A stretch of DNA of 64,000 bases, taken from the NCBI GenBank assembly GCA_004380135.1, contig QXCR01000118.1:27927-91926 (forward strand), read 5' to 3'. The number at the start of each line of letters is the position of its first letter. Position 1 is the stretch's first letter. The DNA is from Stemphylium vesicarium. Lineage: Eukaryota; Ascomycota; Dothideomycetes; Pleosporales; Pleosporaceae. The translations under genes and the position numbers were made by a program. Shown here one piece after another: positions 1 to 11,336 of this stretch. Below the pieces are notes generated by a model. The model made no database searches, had not been told where the DNA came from, and saw nothing but the letters and a program-made list of their open reading frames with translations.

Positions 1-1387
1 GTAGATGGGCCTGGAGGATAGACTACGACAGTCGAAGTTTCCATAGGCGGGACTGAAGGGTAGACGACCACAGTCGAAGTGTATACCTGTGGCATAGGTA
101 CGGGAGTAGGCATGGATGGAATGAAGACAGTTGTGGTTTCCATAGAAGACGAGGCGGAGACGTTGAAGCCAGGAGGCTGCCACTTGGCGCGCAGGCTCAT
201 GCAAACCGACAAGTGCGTGGCGATGTCGACACAATCGTAGTGTTCGCACTCAGCACAGTCTGAGTAGCATTCCTGAAACAGCAGAAGTTAGCGATCAATA
301 CTAGAAAATGACAGGCTGAAGGAGCTGCGGTACCGGGCAGCTAAATTCATCGCAAGCCGTGCACTGGTCTGGAGCAAAAGCAGCTTGGCGACGGATAGGT
401 GACGGTGTATTGGCACCAACCGGGGTTCCCTGGTCGCGGCGATTCAAATTATGGACACTAGGAGTTGCGTCATGAGCTCGCACAGTAAGGATCCGGGTAC
501 CGGTAGGTATACGAGCCATGGCGCTAGAAGGCCAATCGAAGGGATCGAACCAGTCTGAAATGCGCAGAGAAGGTTCCACAGCCATGAAAGGATCATCAAG
601 TGTAACAGTGATGGTGGATGTGAACTCTTGATGGAAGGCTGGAATGCGTAGGGAGGGTTCCTCGGTCATCAGCGAAGAAGGTTCTTCGGTCATGATAGAA
701 GAAGGCTCCTCGGTCATGGTAGATGAAGGCGGTGTGGGGACCGGTTCGTCATACACGGTCCACGTAGTCATTTCGATTCCAGTCTGGGTAGTGGTACTGG
801 TAGTGGTCTCAACGATGACGCTGGTCGTGGTGGTGGTTTCAAGGACAAAGGCCGAGACGGATGAGGTCTCGGTCAAGGTTTCGATTGACGTCTCTACAAC
901 TGTGCTGGCTTCCGTGTAGTTGCGGATGAGGTCTGAAATTTCGGGCTGGAACTCGATGCATTTAAATTCGTTTAGGAATGCATCATGGCATTCGTAGTGG
1001 TCACAATCGCGGCAGTGAAACTTCATTGAGTCACAATACTAAAAGTCGAATAATCAGTAAACGTGTATGAGCAGATGTGTTAGAGAAATGGATTCAACTT
1101 ACCTGACATGGATGTTTGGAGTCACATTGCTGGCACGTAGACTCTGAGACAGCGATGCCGCGGGCAAGCTTCTTGACGGTGGAGTCGGGAGTAAGATCCT
1201 TGCCCTGGTAGTACGAACAGTAGTTGTTTTCGTCGCAGCCGATATGCCAATCGCCGTCGATAGGAGTCGTCTCACTGGGACGCGAGTCGTTGGAGACAGC
1301 GTCGGGATCTGGCCTGTATACAGGACTTCCTGGCGTAGCAACACTGATGCTGACGAAGCCAGCGAGAAGGCTGGCGGTGAAGCGCAT
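1..1387 (-). CDS. Secreted Cys-module, Ser/Thr-rich protein (3' end outside window)
   Basis: I do not recognise the family. The start at 1387 gives MRFTASLLAGFVSISVATP, a clear signal peptide. Exon 1 (1387-1104) ends in a Cys cluster (CQQCDSKHPCQ). A GTAAGT donor leads to exon 2 (about 1038-334), which opens with YCDSMKFHCRDCDHYEC, runs through a long Ser/Thr/Val linker, and ends CTACDEFSCP. A probable 61-bp intron (333-273, weak GTACCG donor) leads to exon 3, which opens ECYSDCAECEHYDC and continues in Ser/Thr/Pro-rich repeats off the left edge. Both introns are phase 0 and split the same place in two Cys modules of about 36 residues, so the module looks duplicated with its intron. The linker contains a three-fold EEPSS repeat. 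A mucin-like, heavily O-glycosylated wall or effector-like protein is an inference. The exon 2-3 junction is less certain than the first. Confidence 0.65.
658..729 (-). repeat. Three tandem 24-bp units coding MTEEPSS-type repeats
   Basis: Three consecutive 24-bp units (658-681, 682-705, 706-729) encode near-identical octapeptides of the type EEPSS(I/L)MT in the linker of the secreted Cys-module protein. Copy number could vary between strains. Confidence 0.8.
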
Positions 1388-2753
1388 GGTGGCTACCACT
1401 GCTGGTGGAAACTGAGCTTTGCTGGTCTGATGCGTCGATGAGAATGAGCTTCGGGTGTGAGGATGGATGCTCGGTGGATGGATGGGATAGAAGAGTTGAT
1501 GGAAGAGTTGTTGGGATGAGTTGTGATGTGGAGGAGAAATGAATTATGGAGAGCAGAAGAGTGAATTATATACGGTGAGATGTGCATGCACGGCAGTTGG
1601 GTGGTGGGCAACAACAGTGAGATGCGGCTGCTGACGAATTCTTGTTGTTTACCATGCTTGAAGTCGAAAGAGGGAGCTGCTCCCACGGCCGCCACGTGCA
1701 ACGTACCGAAGATGGAAACATCTACTTCCGTGTATGAAAGTCGGAGAGAAAGGTAATGTCAGTCCTTCCTGAAAGCCCAAGTCCACTGGGTCTCTGCTCC
1801 TGATATTAGCAACCGCAGCGGAGGCTCAATCCCACCATGAGAGCATCCTTTCAGAAGGATCGGGCTTGCGAGGTATCTAGAAGCAGTCGCAACGCCCGGA
1901 TATTCTCCGGATTTACTGGAATGTCAGTAGCTTCTTATGTCCCTTTGCAGAAGGCGTACACGCCCTCGTTGAAGAAGCGACGGGTGCCCTGACGATGCAA
2001 CAGTCCAATGATGCCCGGTAGGCGATGATCCCGATCATAAGGCGTAGAGGGTCAGCGTCATGGCTAGCTGGTAGTCGCACACGCTTTGGTAATTGTCAAT
2101 GCGAATTTCATCATGATTACAGGATTAAGGCTGGTGTGCTTTCCAGCGAGTGGTGAATTGTGGTATGATGAGCCTTTCAAGGGTACATCTTGCCCTAAAA
2201 CCAAGTACGTCCCGGGATTAAAAAGGCGCAGATCGAAGTGTCGTGTGTGTTCCGGATCTCAGAGCAGGCTCTATCCGCATGTCTTTCGACAGTGGTGTTG
2301 AGGTGGTGAAGTCTTGGTGGCCTGGACCTACGCGGCGCCAATTCGGCTAGGGCCTGACGTAGCGCGTCTACCCCAGACGTGGGGAAGGCGCGACGGGGTG
2401 GTTCTCGCCGCGCGACTCCATAACTACCAACAATTGTACAAGCCATTCAGCAGTCCCGTGTTGGTCAAGATGAGTTTTTCTCACGCCAATATGCGCCCTT
2501 GCGCATCGCTTCCCCCCTCTCTCACTCACTCTCATCGCCCGCCCCGCACCCGCTGGCTACACAACCGCCCGCTGCCCCACGCCAGCGCGCCCTCGCAGGC
2601 AACAGGAACAGCTTTACCTGAGCCTTGATTCCACTCGCCTTGCTTTTCGAATTTATTAAACGCCTGTCGCACGAACCCTTTACCTCTACGCTTTTCTGCC
2701 CGGCTGCACCTGCGTCTACACCACCATCACACCACCGCCGCCAATTACCCGCC
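1388..2753. other. Intergenic, divergent promoter region
   Basis: Lies between two divergently transcribed genes. It holds a TATA-like box near 1566 and CT-rich stretches around 2510-2530 that probably belong to the promoter of the F-box-like gene. The short open frames here show no recognisable protein. Confidence 0.5.
1566..1572 (-). promoter_or_regulatory. TATA-like box upstream of the secreted Cys-module gene
   Basis: TATATAA on the minus strand, about 180 bp before the ATG at 1387. Assigned by position and motif only. Confidence 0.35.
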
Positions 2754-4077
2754 ATGAGTCGCGATACGCCTGCCCCGGTTTTCATGAGCCTTCCGCTCGA
2801 GGTGCGACACGCCATTTTCGAGCACGCATCTGTGCGCGGAATCGAGCCTAAGAAGCTGCTCCGCTTCTGGTTCGAAAAGAAGGAAGCCAAGGAACTCGTC
2901 GCCCAGGAAGTCGCCGACAACCCTAACGGACCTGCACCGCGCGTCGTCTACAACGACAATGATTACGACCATGAGAGCGATATAAGTGAGGCTGAAGATG
3001 AGGATGAGGATAACGAGGAGGACGATGAAGAGGGTGAAGACGAGGACGAAGGTGCAGAGGCGCTTGACAGCGAGGACGAGGACGAGGCTGAGCTGGAAGA
3101 AGACGATGAGGATGAGATCGACGAGCCTGACGATCAGGAAGAAGACGAGCAAGCTGATGAGGATAATGAGACTCAGTTACCGTCCTCTACCTCAGCCCAA
3201 ACAACTACCGCAGCACAACACCACACGCAAGCCACAGCTGGCAACGACCAGGACGAAGAAGCTGCCGAGGATTCGGAACACGACGCCGGGGAGACTCAGA
3301 GTGGCGACGACGGCGACGAAGATGATGCTGATGAGGGTGAGCACGAGGACGAGACGACTGGGGCTGATGGCAACGCATACACCAGGACTTCTACCGCACA
3401 GCCGCCTCCTCCCACGCCAGTCGTCCGGCCTCACGCAAAATGGCGCCATATCCCAAACTTCATGCGCCTGACGCATTGTCCGCCGCCTCTCGAGTTGCTC
3501 TTGGCTTCGAAACAGCTAAACAACGAGGCCAAGAACTGGTTCTACGATGTAGCTGTCTTGCGCGTCAATGCTACCGGCAGCTTCGCTCATACTTCCTTCT
3601 TCGAAGAGGCTTTTAGTCAAATCACCGCTGCAGCCTTTTCGCCCATGGAAAACATCCGCAAGGTTGAAGTCACATTCGCTTGGGATTCCACCTGGATCCG
3701 CGCCGACAGGACTGGATGTGTCCAGGCCATCTTCCCCGCCCTTCTCGGCCAGCGGGCCAGCTTCGTCTACCAGATCTTGTCGCAAGCTCCCGACTTGCGC
3801 GAAGTCTTAATTCGTTGGTAAGTAGCTCTCCCATACAGAGTGCACTCTGAATACACACTAATCTGATCACCAACACAGGCATGACTCTGCCCGAGACAAC
3901 GATAGCGCTAGCCTTATGCTGGACACTCTTGCACCCTTTCACACGCTGCCCGCGACGGTCAAGATCGAGGAGCACTACATCACTGCCGAGGCGAAACCCA
4001 GGAAGCACACCGTTGCCGGAAAGCGCCGTGTCGAGTTCCAAAACATCCTCGATATGGGTCTGGATCGGCTTTTCTGA
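2754..4077 (+). CDS. F-box-like protein with long acidic insert
   Basis: The start at 2754 (MSRDTPAPVFMSLPLEV) is preferred over an upstream in-frame position because the F-box-like segment FMSLPLEVRHAIFEHASV follows directly. From roughly residue 75 to 215 the protein is extremely acidic (runs of Asp/Glu), then the C-terminal part resembles fungal F-box/DUF proteins of the LPLELL...NNEAKNWFY type. Exon 1 ends at 3817 in a GTAAGT donor, intron 3818-3878, and exon 2 closes the frame: TGG is restored across the junction and translation runs to TGA at 4075-4077 (ending FQNILDMGLDRLF). A role as an SCF substrate adaptor is inferred from the weak F-box alone. The acidic tract is low complexity and could instead bind basic nuclear proteins. 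Confidence 0.75.
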
Positions 4078-5021
4078 GCCCACTCCCTGCTCCGAAACTT
4101 TCCACAAGATCCAGTTATGCCAGTCAGATCCCCAGTCCGTACTTTCGCATCGGAGCTCTCTTGCCGTTTTTATGTTCTGTCAATGGCTGGCAGGACCATT
4201 TTCGGCGTCCGGCTTAGATCTAAGCGACCACGTATGCGTCTAGCCACGTATGGGGCTGTAGGTGCATCAATTCAACATGTACAAGTCTACGGCAACAGGT
4301 GCCAGAGCTTACACTTAGGCGCCAAGCGGCGATTAAGAATGCGATACTCTATTCGAAATTGTTTTGCCTCTCCATTTTCGTGCTGTGTACCCTATTGGCT
4401 TCAGCTGAGCCCACCCATTTAGGTGGTTAGGCCCGAGCGGGTGGTGAGCAAACTGCCGAGGTACCCCCATTCTGCCAGCACGATGCAGCCCTCTTGCGCG
4501 TAAGATTGTAGGTACCTTATCCGCAACGTCGGACAGCCGCAACTGATCGACCTCAGGCTGTGCTGCGGGGAAGAAACAGCTGATGCACTATTAACCCACG
4601 GTTAGCATCCGTGCAATCGGTCCGCTCGAAAGACAGATTCTCATGAGTGGTTTACCTGTCAGATCTTCGCCTTCGCACTAACATTAGCAGCACGTGGCGT
4701 CTCTAGCTTGTCATCTAGATGCACCTTGCCTACCTACAGCTGCGGAACGGGTCCGCTTGCAGAACTACCACCAAGCTAAAAGCAGGAAAATATGGGGAAG
4801 TAAGGTGCTCATGCTGCGGGGCAAACCTATCGTGGACAGTGCCCGATGTATAACGAAGCCCGAGTGGCTGGGGCCTATCATCATGAACAAAAGGAGGAGT
4901 ATGTGCGTATTACCTGGCTATATGTGCTGCAGTAGCCCCCATTGATTGCTTTCCAGGATTGTTCTCGTCTTGCTTCGTGGCTGTCAAAGTACCTCGCGAC
5001 AACGATTCACAAACTTGAAAC
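4078..5021. other. Intergenic, no gene seen
   Basis: 944 bp between the F-box-like gene and the GMC oxidoreductase. Short frames only, no recognisable product. It should contain the terminator of the first gene and the promoter of the second. Confidence 0.5.
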
Positions 5022-6907
5022 ATGGGTATCTATACTAAACTCGCGGATGACATTGACGAGGTGGACATCATCATTGCCGGAGGTTCGTTCAATTTCCCCT
5101 TGTCATCGCATCGTGTCTAACCCCATGTTCTATAGGCGGAACGGCAGGGTGTATCATAGCAGGCCGCCTCGCAGAAGACGACCCCTCCCTTTCCATTCTC
5201 GTCATCGAGGGCGGTGCAAACAACAAAGATGTCGCGAGTGTTGTCAACCCAGTCTTCTACCTGCAGAACCTGTTGCCTGCCACTAAGACGGCACTCTTCT
5301 ACAAAGGCAACAAAGCCAAACAACTCGCAGATCGGGAATGCATCGTACCGTCAGGTGGTACGCTTGGTGGGGGTAGCTCGATCAACTTCATGATGTACAC
5401 CCGCGCACAACGCACAGATTTCGATTCTTGGAATACTCCGGGCTGGTCAGCGGATGAGATGTGGCCGTATCTGAAGAGGCTAGAAACCTATCATGGACCG
5501 GGTAAGAAAGAACACCATGGTCATGATGGACCCATACACATCAGCGATGGTGGCTACCGCGCTCCTAAGGCGGAAGACGACTTCATACAAGCCGCCGGAC
5601 AAGTTGGCTTCCCTGAGATTGAGGACCTGCAAAACCTAGACGAAAACAACGGAATTCAGAGATGGCAGCGCTACGTTTCACCCGACGGCAAGCGCCAAGA
5701 TACCGCTCACAGATACATACATCCCAAGCTAGAGCACGACCAATATACCAACCTGCACGTGCTGGTTGAATCAAAAGTGGTACGAGTACTCTTTGACGAG
5801 AACAAGCGCGCAAACGGCGTCGAATACACACCAAACTCCGAATTCCAAGCCACCATTGGCCTGAGCATGCACCCAGTCAAGACTGTTCGCGCCCGCAAGC
5901 TCGTCGTTGTAACATGCGGCGCCTGCGGCACACCACCCGTTCTCGAACGCTCAGGCGTCGGCTCGAAAGAAGTCCTCTCACGAGCCGGTGTATCCCTCGT
6001 CGAAGAACTACCTGGCGTAGGAAAAGACTACCAAGACCACCACCTCCTCCTGTATCCCTACAAAACAGCCTTAGAGCCCAACCAAACCATCGACGGCATC
6101 CTCAGCGGCCGCGCCGACGTCGCCAGCATGATGGCAAATAAAGACCCAATGCTCGGCTGGAACGGCATCGACATATCCTCCAAGCTACGCCCCAGCGAGG
6201 CCGACATCAGCACGCTAAGCCCGGAGTTCCAAGAAGCGTGGAACCACGACTTCGCGCAAAACCCCAACAAGCCGCTGATGCTCTGCGGCCTGGTATCCTG
6301 TTTCCTGGGCGACCCGGCCAGCATCCCCGCGGGCCAGTATGTGACAGCGGGCACCTACACCGCGTACCCATACTCGCGGGGCCACATGCACATCACAGGC
6401 CCGAAGCACGACGACGCGCTCGACTTTGACGTGGGTTTCTTCTCCGACAAGAACGATATCGATCTCCAGAAGCAGATCTGGGCGTACAAGAAACAGCGCG
6501 AGATCCTGCGCCGCACATCCTTTTATCGCGGCGAACTCGCAGCAGGACACCCCAAGTTCCCCGCCGGCTCCGCTGCCGCGCTTGTAGAAGATCTCTCAGC
6601 CCCCTTGGAGAATGTAAAGGATCTCGTGTACAGTGCTGAAGACGACAAGGCGATTGAACAGTGGCTTAGAGAGAACGTTAATACGACGTGGCATTCGCTT
6701 GGGACGTGTAAGATGGCGCCGAGAGAGGAGGATGGGGTTGTTGATAAGGAGTTGAATGTTTATGGGGTTAAGGGGCTTAAGGTGGCGGATTTGAGCATCC
6801 CACCGCAGAATGTGGGTGCGAATACTAATAATACGGCACTTGCGATTGGGGAAAAGGCAGCGGAGATTATTGTTAGGGAGTTGAAGGGGGGGATGGGCAC
6901 GCCGTAG
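5022..6907 (+). CDS. Alcohol-oxidase-type GMC oxidoreductase
   Basis: FAD-dependent GMC oxidoreductase that would oxidise a short-chain or other primary alcohol to the aldehyde and make H2O2. Exon 1 is 5022-5082; intron 5083-5135; exon 2 runs to TAG at 6907, giving 610 residues. The junction restores the FAD-binding glycine motif DIIIAGGGTAGCIIAGRL near residues 16-33. Further family marks are the GMC signature region GGTLGGGSSINFMMYTRAQ, the catalytic His in NTTWHSLGTCKM and its partner Asn in NVGANTNNTALAIGEKAA. Overall order and motifs match methanol/alcohol oxidase rather than glucose oxidase or choline dehydrogenase. Oddity: yeast alcohol oxidases end in a peroxisomal targeting tripeptide, but this protein ends GMGTP with no such signal, and there is no signal peptide, so its location is unclear. 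Confidence 0.88.
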
Positions 6908-7210
6908 GGATGGGTAGTGAGGAGTGTGGGCGGATACAGAGTCTAACGAAGCAGTGTTTTTGAGTTGGGTATGCTGTTTTTTACTGTTCATCCTTTGGTG
7001 TGGAGTGATGGGACCTTGAAACACGGCTTAGTATATACAGTACACCTCATGAAAGAGAAGTCGGGGCTGGAGAGGCTGAGTCTTCAAAAGCAGGGTAGTA
7101 GTGATGATGGTGGCGCTCAACTGTGCCTCCTCCAAGCATCATCAGGCTTATAACCGCAACCCTCCAAACACGCGCTTTCCACGTTTTTCTCTTCCTTCCG
7201 CTATCCTGGC

Positions 7211-8324
7211 ATGCCTCTCTCTACCTCCAACCCGTCCCCCGCAGCCGTAACAGCCGTAATAGCCTGCACCCTCCTCACAGCCTTCCTATGCCCACGATCT
7301 GAATATCAGGACATTCTTTTCCCCTCCGAGCCGATCTGCTGGGCTCTCGTATTGGGTTTCTTCCGACTGCCGTCTCGGTTTCGGCCGGGGAGGTGGCGGT
7401 CAGATAACATTAACCCTGTCTCGACGTGTTTCGGCACCGGTAGTGCTGCAAAGGGAATGAAAGACGCCGATTCCGTCTTTCGTACTATGTCGAATTATAT
7501 TGTTATTGCTGGCAAGTTTTGCGGTGGGGAGATTGGGTAGTGGGTTATGGTAAGATTTTCCCTTGTTCATCTCGTTTTTACATCTTTTCCCCACTTCTCT
7601 CTTCTTTTTCCCCGTGTTGCATGTTTTCAGAATAGACACTTAAATACTTCGAGAGCCTGGATCGCGCTGACGATACCAAAAAAAAGCCTGTTGTGGCTCT
7701 CTTCTTCCTCTCATTGTCCAACCTCTTCGCCAAGTGCAAAAAGGAAAGGTCGCGGTATCGCCGCATCCTGAAAATTACCCGCTCTTGGTTGTAGCTACGG
7801 GATTCGTTCTAGCGCTCGCTCCGGCTCCTGGACTCGACATGGTCTTCGTAAGCACGTGTGCTTTTGCTTCGACCTTTATGTTTTGCCTCGGTATTTACAT
7901 GATCTTCACTGAGGATATCGTGTTGGGCGAATGCAAAAAACAGTCTGGAACGGCAGATGTGGTACGCGCGATCTTACCCCGCGTGGTGTTGACCTGGGCT
8001 CCGTTCGTCGTTTTTATAGCAATTTGGCAATACCTGCAACACAACTTCTTGAGCCTGGGTGCTGCGATTTTGCCCGTCTGCATCAGAGCTGCGCATTGGA
8101 TTGCCGTCTTCTGGCTTGTACGTTGGCCTCGCAATTAGTTGCTGTTAAAGAGCTTGCGCTGACTTGCTTAGGCTCAGGAGAAATGTTTCTTGATTGTGAC
8201 TGTAGCATGGGCTTTTGTCGCAGCGTCAACCCGTGCTTTTGAGTCAGACACTACGTCCGTCATTGGTCTGATACAGACAATCGCCCGCGTTCTTATTAGT
8301 GCTCGCTCTGAGCGAGCTCGTTAG
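7211..8324 (+). pseudogene. Decayed, truncated copy of GT90 N-terminal membrane domain
   Basis: This unit parallels the first three exons of the GT90 gene at 11337-13933. Shared points: ICWAL in exon 1; the same intron position before PVVAL; AAHWIAVFWLV here versus AAHWIAIFYVV there, followed in both by a GTACGT donor; and the next exon opening AQEK...AWAFVA here versus AQEM...IWAYVA there. Here the reading frame must change within exon 1 and again near 7735-7765, and the final exon stops at TAG 8322-8324 after about 50 codons, so the catalytic GT90 domain is missing. A start at 7211 gives MPLSTSNPSPAAV. It could be a short membrane protein with unusual splicing, but two frame changes make a pseudogene more likely. 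Confidence 0.65.
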
Positions 8325-8743
8325 GGTCCCGATTTACGATCGGAATATGGGTGTTCGGTGCATGCTATTTGCCTTTCTAGCATGGCCTTTGGCATCGCTT
8401 GTACGTCACACGCCCTGGAATACAGGCGCACCTCCGCTATCTATGATACCCTGGCCACATCTCTAGGATCAGCATTCCAGCATGGGGCGGTCACAATGCT
8501 GTGTATCGTGCGACGTCACCAAAAGAGCACAACGTCATTTGAGGGATTTTGATGCCGCGTATCGAGCGTGTGGTATCGAATGGAGCTTGTGATGAAAGAG
8601 CAACGCACATATTTCTTTGCGCGCTGTGCAGTCAGAAGCTTTTCAATAATCTAGTGAAAATATGGGTATATCGGGAACGACCAAAAATGCAGGATGCTCA
8701 TTAGGTTACATTTGCTTGCAATGTGAACAATGTCAAGTCTTCT
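8325..8743. other. Short intergenic stretch
   Basis: About 420 bp between convergent units. I could not see residual GT90 catalytic-domain coding sequence following the truncated copy. Confidence 0.4.
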
Positions 8744-10551
8744 TTACCTGCCCTCGGACGGTGATCTTGGTGAAGGTGAAGAAGAGGGCAGTGGCAGCCC
8801 CAACTGTCTGATATTGGTGAAGTTGTCCGGAGGCGTTTTCTGTCTGGGTGTGGTGCACCCCAGCTGTGGCGTGGGAGTGGCTAATTCGTACGTCCAATGA
8901 TTCACATTCCCTTGCATTTCCGGTACTGATTGATCGAGCTCTACAGGCGGCTTGTGTTCTTCGGTAAAGGCAGGTGGAGTATTGAGCATGGTGCTCTGTT
9001 GCTTCCGGCGACGGTGTCGGAGGGAGAGGAGAAGCACACCGATAGCAAGAAGGGCTACTGCTGCAGCGCCAAGGCCGATACCTGCCTTCACACCCGTACT
9101 AAGCTCTGGGGTGGAAGGAGCTGAAGCGGATGTGTCGGATGGTGGAGGAGACGTGGATCCGGATTCGGTCTCTGGAAGTGGCGTCCAATAGCTTGCCCAG
9201 CTCTCGGTGAACAGGCTTTCGTTCGTGTACACATCCGGCAAATCTACATCCGCATCGTCAATGTTCAACATGACGTTTTCAAGCCCATTCTTTGATAGAC
9301 CGGGGCCAGGAGCTTGCCCCAGCCAGGATACCTGACGATTCCAGTTTCGACCTATAAAGGCCGCTTGCAAGAAGGCGCGCCCAAGTATGTACGGACTATC
9401 TTTAGAAGATGGCTCGTAGCTTTGGCAGGGAAATATGCCACGGGTTCCTCAGTGATTGGGGCTTCGAGTGTAAGGTTCAGAAGACTAAAGGGTACCTTTA
9501 TAGTTACATTGTTCGACGCGCCGTAAGCAGGGGGGAAAGTGAAGCCGAGATACGCCGGTGATCTTACAATAGTTTCGTATGCTGGCTTTGTTGTATCCCA
9601 GAGCCAGTAACGCAGCTTCTCGTCAAAGATGAGAGGGAGGTGTTTGGCGATCTCCTCGCAGGTCTTTCCGGGGAGGTGAATGTATGTTTGTCGTGGATCG
9701 GGCAAAGCGGAAAGAGTCGTTGCTCGGCTCGTGTTACTGAGCAGCAGGCCGTTTTTCTCTTGGAAATCGAAAGGGGAGCCACCAGTAGCGACCCCGATGC
9801 TGATGTCGAGTAAAAGTGGGGCGTTATTGAACGAAGTATACGTTCCAACCAGTCTACCTTTGTCGTAACCGCCAATGAGCAAGGAGCCTGGGTAATTATG
9901 GAATGCAGACCCAACATGAAGACCGTACGAGAAGGAACTCGTGGCGCTATGGTTGTATGCACCGCCCCCATAGCTGAAACCAACCATTGGTACATTGGCG
10001 AATGTCGAGTCCGTAGCGAATTTCTGCGACTGCTCTGGACCCCCCAGCGCAAAGGCTCCCAACTCCGGGCCCCGAAAACTTCCGTTCGGGTTTGTGATTG
10101 CAATATCCTCAATCATCACCAAGCTCGTGTTCCAGTATGAGAAGCTTTTCACGGTCGATGCTTGGAGAAGAATGCCCTGCTCACTGGAGTTCACCCGAGA
10201 GGCCTCGTCCATCCAGTCCCCAGACGCGCTGACACTGGGAGGGAAATCAGGGTCCCAAGTTCCTCCCTTTCCACAGTTGGTGTTCTTGTATGGTTTGCAT
10301 GCTTTGGAAGTGAGAATTTTGCTGTTCCATTCACCACGAGGCAGAAGATCTAGCTGCCGGTGATCTTCGTTAATGAGAAGAACGTCTGGATTTGTTCCGC
10401 CCACAGTCACTTGGACTGCCTGCCAGGGGCCATCTGGACCATAGTATTGTGTGCTCCACGGAACGGAGATGTATTGCTGGGCGAGTGCGGTAGGTAACGT
10501 CCGTAGGAGCGAACTAACGAGGAGGAGCTGGACAAGACGCCGGGACTCCAT
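8744..10551 (-). pseudogene. Aspartic-peptidase-like surface protein, one frameshift
   Basis: Begins at 10551 (MESRRLVQLLLVSSLLRTLPTALA, a signal peptide). It has the aspartic-peptidase fold of a fungal A1-like family: GSLLIGGYDKGRLVG, the TCEEIAKHLPLIF block, and near the C-terminus SPYILGRAFLQAAF. After that come a Ser/Thr/Pro stalk, a membrane helix (GIGLGAAAVALLAIGVLLLS) and a basic cytoplasmic tail to 8744. The usual catalytic DTG is absent at the first site (LLINEDHRQLDLLP), so it is probably not an active protease. The frame changes at 9428-9430: adding one C to the run would join VAYFP to CQSYEPSSKDSPYILGRAF. This is one missing base, either a real frameshift or an assembly error in a homopolymer. 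If the latter, the gene is an intact transmembrane protein of about 600 residues. Confidence 0.7.
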
Positions 10552-11336
10552 TAGCGGACAAACGATTCGGACTGCACGAGGGAACGAGTGTGGGTAGACA
10601 GGAAAAAAAAACGATGTACGCGTAAGGCCCAGCAACGGGCAAACGAAGGCAGACACGAGAAACGTGTTACGGAAAACAAATTAATACAGTACAATATGAA
10701 CAGGCAGTAGTAGCTCTAATTGATGAAGCCAACCGCCCGACTGCTGTGCCGCAATAAGTTTCGCTTGACTGCTGTAACGCCCAACAGCTATGACGCCCGG
10801 CTATCGTACCGTAATGAGTATCGTGGCACTTTGGGTTCCAGCAACTTCACACGCGCCATGATGTGCCGCAAATGTGATAGAAATGATCGACTCTGTAGGT
10901 AGGGCGATGCTGAGCCAGCTGTCATATACTTATGTAGTACAAATCGTCGAAAATAAGAAAGCCCTCATGGCTTCTCAACGCATGTTACAAAGGATTGTTC
11001 GTCCAATTTGCCCATATTGTAGCGGATGCTGGTGTTTTACTGGCATTCGGCTGGCATGAATGTGAGGCGGTCGTGGAGTGGGTGGTGTTGAGGGCTGAGG
11101 GTGGGGGCGGGATGTCAGAAGTTCGGGAGGAGCTAAGCGCCCAGTTAGCGCCCGGTCGTACAGCCGCCCGATCCTAGCCATGTCGGGATGTGACCTACAA
11201 CTATATCTCCACTCCGCATGGCAGTGCTGCGGTGCCTTGCGTGTGCGCTCGTTCGGGAGGGCCAAGGCTCTGATGCTCACTGTCACGATTTTTCATCCTC
11301 CATGTCGTTGTATATCGACTTGTTTTCGATGCCGCA
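10552..11336. other. Divergent intergenic region
   Basis: Lies between the aspartic-peptidase-like gene (-) and the GT90 gene (+). No coding sequence recognised; probably both promoters. Confidence 0.45.

Noticed and set aside
2745..3152. Minus-strand frame under the acidic F-box-like gene
   Set aside because: It is the reverse of the Asp/Glu repeat tract, giving Leu/Val-rich nonsense.
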